Program-made: the position numbers and the translations under genes
Shown here: piece by piece, positions 62,632-64,000 of the stretch
Layout: every line of letters begins with the position of its first letter
Position numbering within the stretch: the stretch's first letter is position 1
Notes under the pieces: model-generated
The model's database searches: none
Told to the model about the DNA's origin: nothing
Seen by the model: only the letters and a program-made list of their open reading frames with translations
Origin: Streptomyces sp. NBC_01260
Lineage (GTDB): Bacteria; Actinomycetota; Actinomycetes; Streptomycetales; Streptomycetaceae
DNA length: 64,000 nucleotides
NCBI RefSeq assembly: GCF_036226405.1
Contig: NZ_CP108464.1
Span: 5,332,001 to 5,396,000, forward strand
Direction: 5' to 3'

Positions 62632-63588
62632 TCAGACACGCAGCGCATCCGCGATGGCGTCGCCCAGGACCCTGCCGACCGGTGGTGGCGAGGCGTGCCC
62701 GATCTGGCGGTACCGGGCCGTCTTCCTTCCCGCGAACCGCCATTCGCTGGGAAACCCCTGCAGCAGCGCGGCCTGCTCGTCCGTGAGCTTGATCATGTCC
62801 GGGGAGCCGTCGAGCTCGGGGCCCGGGACCTCGTCGGCCAGCGCACCCCCATTGACCCCCATGCGGGCCCAAGCCTTCTTCGTCCCCGTGGGGCCCAGGT
62901 CGGCACCCCCGCGGTTATCCGAGCCGCCCACCAGCGTAGGCGCCACACTGATCGCCTGAGCCGCCCAGGCATCGGCGTCCCGCCACCCGCGGGCCGCCAT
63001 CGAACGACGCAGCGCCTTGCCCACCGAGACGTACTCCGTGACCGTCGCCCCCGGCGGCCTGAACGAGTCGAAGTACCGCTCCTTGAGCGCCACGAGCACG
63101 CCCTGCTTCCGATCCTGCGGTACGCCGAAGTCAGCCGCGTTCAGTACGAACCAGCGCAACCGGTACCCGAGATGTTCCAGCTCTTTGCGGACGAAGTCGC
63201 GCAAGGGCTCGAACTCCGGGGAATCCACCAGTCCGGGCACGTTCTCGATGAGCAGGCCGCGCGGTTGGACGGAGTGAGCAAGGAGGACCGCCGCCTCCAG
63301 GAGGCGTTGTTCCTTCTCGGTCTCGGACCGGGCGGCGGTCGCACTCGACCTCACCCGGGGCAGGCCCGCCGACAGCAGGTCGACGTCGTAGGTCTCCGGG
63401 TACTCGTCGGGGACGAAGTCCAGCAGATCCATCTCCAGAACGTTCCACTCCGGACGGTTCATGCGCAGCGTCTCGCAGGCCACCGGTTTGTCGTCCAGCA
63501 GCAGTACAGGGCTGAAACCCGACTGCTCCAGGCCCAACGCCAGCCCGCCCGCTCCAGCGCACACGTCCACGAATCGCATTTCGTTCAC
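62632..63588 (-). CDS. cytosine methyltransferase homologue lacking the catalytic cysteine
   Basis: 318-aa protein of the Dcm family. AdoMet motif I FVDVCAGAGGLALGLE, motif VI LLIENVPGL, motif VIII PQDRKQGVLVAL and motif X RQIGHASPPPVGRVLG are present. Motif IV reads AGLPRVRSS: Arg78 replaces the catalytic cysteine, so normal C5 methylation is not possible. The loop after it is also unlike PCQ-type loops. It starts at GTG 63588, overlapping the vsr stop by four bases. Either a sequence-recognition or AdoMet-sensing partner of the active methylase, or a degenerate copy; the intact remaining motifs favour a retained role. Confidence 0.85.
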   Translation of the reverse strand: MNEMRFVDVCAGAGGLALGLEQSGFSPVLLLDDKPVACETLRMNRPEWNVLEMDLLDFVPDEYPETYDVDLLSAGLPRVRSSATAARSETEKEQRLLEAAVLLAHSVQPRGLLIENVPGLVDSPEFEPLRDFVRKELEHLGYRLRWFVLNAADFGVPQDRKQGVLVALKERYFDSFRPPGATVTEYVSVGKALRRSMAARGWRDADAWAAQAISVAPTLVGGSDNRGGADLGPTGTKKAWARMGVNGGALADEVPGPELDGSPDMIKLTDEQAALLQGFPSEWRFAGRKTARYRQIGHASPPPVGRVLGDAIADALRV

Positions 63589-64000
63589 AGGTCCCCACCC
63601 TCTTGTCGCGTCCGTCTCGCGGAACGCTCCCGGTCGACAGCCTTCGCCACCCGTTCGGCCACCCCGCCAGGGGCTTCGTGCTCCCAGAACCGCAGGACCG
63701 TCCATCCCTCAGCAACCAGATGCGCGGTCGTTTCCGCATCCCTCGCCATGTTGCGATCGAGCTTCTGCCGCCACCACTCAGCATTCGATCTGGGTCGCGT
63801 CGCGTGTTCGGGGCAGCCGTGCCAGAAACAGCCGTCGAGGAAAACCGCCACCTTGGCCCGGGTGAAGGCGATGTCGATCGTCCGCCGGGACATGTCCGGG
63901 ACCCGCTCATTGACCCGATAGCGATAGCCGGAAGCGTGCAACAGCCTTCTGACCGCCACTTCGGGCGCCGTGTCGCGGCTCGCTTGGCGGCTCATCCGGG
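63585..64000 (-). CDS. vsr: very short patch repair endonuclease Vsr (5' end may lie outside the window)
   Basis: Vsr nicks 5' to the T of T:G mismatches that arise by deamination of methylated cytosine, and is linked to Dcm methylases. The fold is read from SRDTAPEVAVRRLLHASGYRYRVN, the catalytic Asp region RTIDIAFTRAKVAVFLDGCFWHGCPEH, and WTVLRFWEHEAP near the end. An ATG at 63995 is in frame, but conserved residues appear to continue to the edge, so the true start may be beyond the window. The stop overlaps the start of the cysteine-less methylase homologue. Orientation gives the order vsr–pseudo-dcm–dcm. Confidence 0.9.
   Translation of the reverse strand, partial: RMSRQASRDTAPEVAVRRLLHASGYRYRVNERVPDMSRRTIDIAFTRAKVAVFLDGCFWHGCPEHATRPRSNAEWWRQKLDRNMARDAETTAHLVAEGWTVLRFWEHEAPGGVAERVAKAVDRERSARRTRQEGGDL

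Noticed and set aside
46552..63588. drmC (phospholipase D) or another nuclease in the defence island
   Set aside because: Looked for HKD-type and PD-(D/E)xK motifs in all islanders; only Vsr shows a nuclease motif. A hidden fold cannot be excluded.

Overview
The window is a high-GC actinobacterial chromosome segment, almost certainly from Streptomyces. The evidence is the gene order mec/cysO/cysM–MBL–nagE2–nagE1–nagF–rph–rdgB, DasR-type dre operators, a CebR box, DUF397/XRE and DUF1707 proteins, and many leaderless starts in which a TAnnnT hexamer lies 6-7 nt before the start codon.

Layout. 0-10 kb: the end of an amino-acid permease; the JAMM protease / CysO / CysM route to cysteine, with a Cys-rich leader peptide; an Rv1339-like metallo-beta-lactamase; the N-acetylglucosamine PTS genes nagE2, nagE1 and nagF with three dre sites; RNase PH and RdgB. 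10-20 kb: tRNA-Leu(UAG); a frameshifted HNH remnant; an MHS-type transporter; Bcp; a GroES-like protein; a guanidinium exporter behind a probable guanidine-III riboswitch; a bifunctional PBP; a three-gene ABC exporter. 20-44 kb: a mixed housekeeping and accessory stretch (GDSL hydrolase, DUF445, MFS/TetR pair with a 45-bp palindrome, peptide deformylase with a divergent winged-helix regulator, acetamidase, GNATs, DUF1838, HIT, a CebR-box beta-mannanase with FN3 and CBM2, SMI1/KNR4, an AAA+/TPR pair, XRE/DUF397 and a GHKL ATPase).

44.7-64 kb is an anti-phage / DNA-modification island and the most interesting part. A leftward operon encodes a small Thr/Val-tailed protein, a 1599-aa protein joining a sacsin-type GHKL ATPase to an SF2 helicase, a UvrD-like helicase, DrmA and DrmB (the DISARM core). 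The last four genes are joined by ATGA overlaps or a 3-nt gap. A divergent rightward operon encodes an HTH–GHKL ATPase fusion (MORC/MutL-like) and two coupled proteins of unknown function. Converging on it is a vsr–dcm–dcm operon in which one of the two cytosine methyltransferase homologues has lost its catalytic cysteine (Arg in the PC motif). The shared promoter region holds two perfect palindromes. The DISARM phospholipase gene drmC and the usual drmD/drmE are absent, so this looks like a composite or little-described DISARM-related system combining self/non-self methylation, two GHKL ATPases and three helicases.

Function was read from motifs and synteny only. No database search was run, and start codons were chosen from ribosome-binding sites, leaderless promoters and overlaps.
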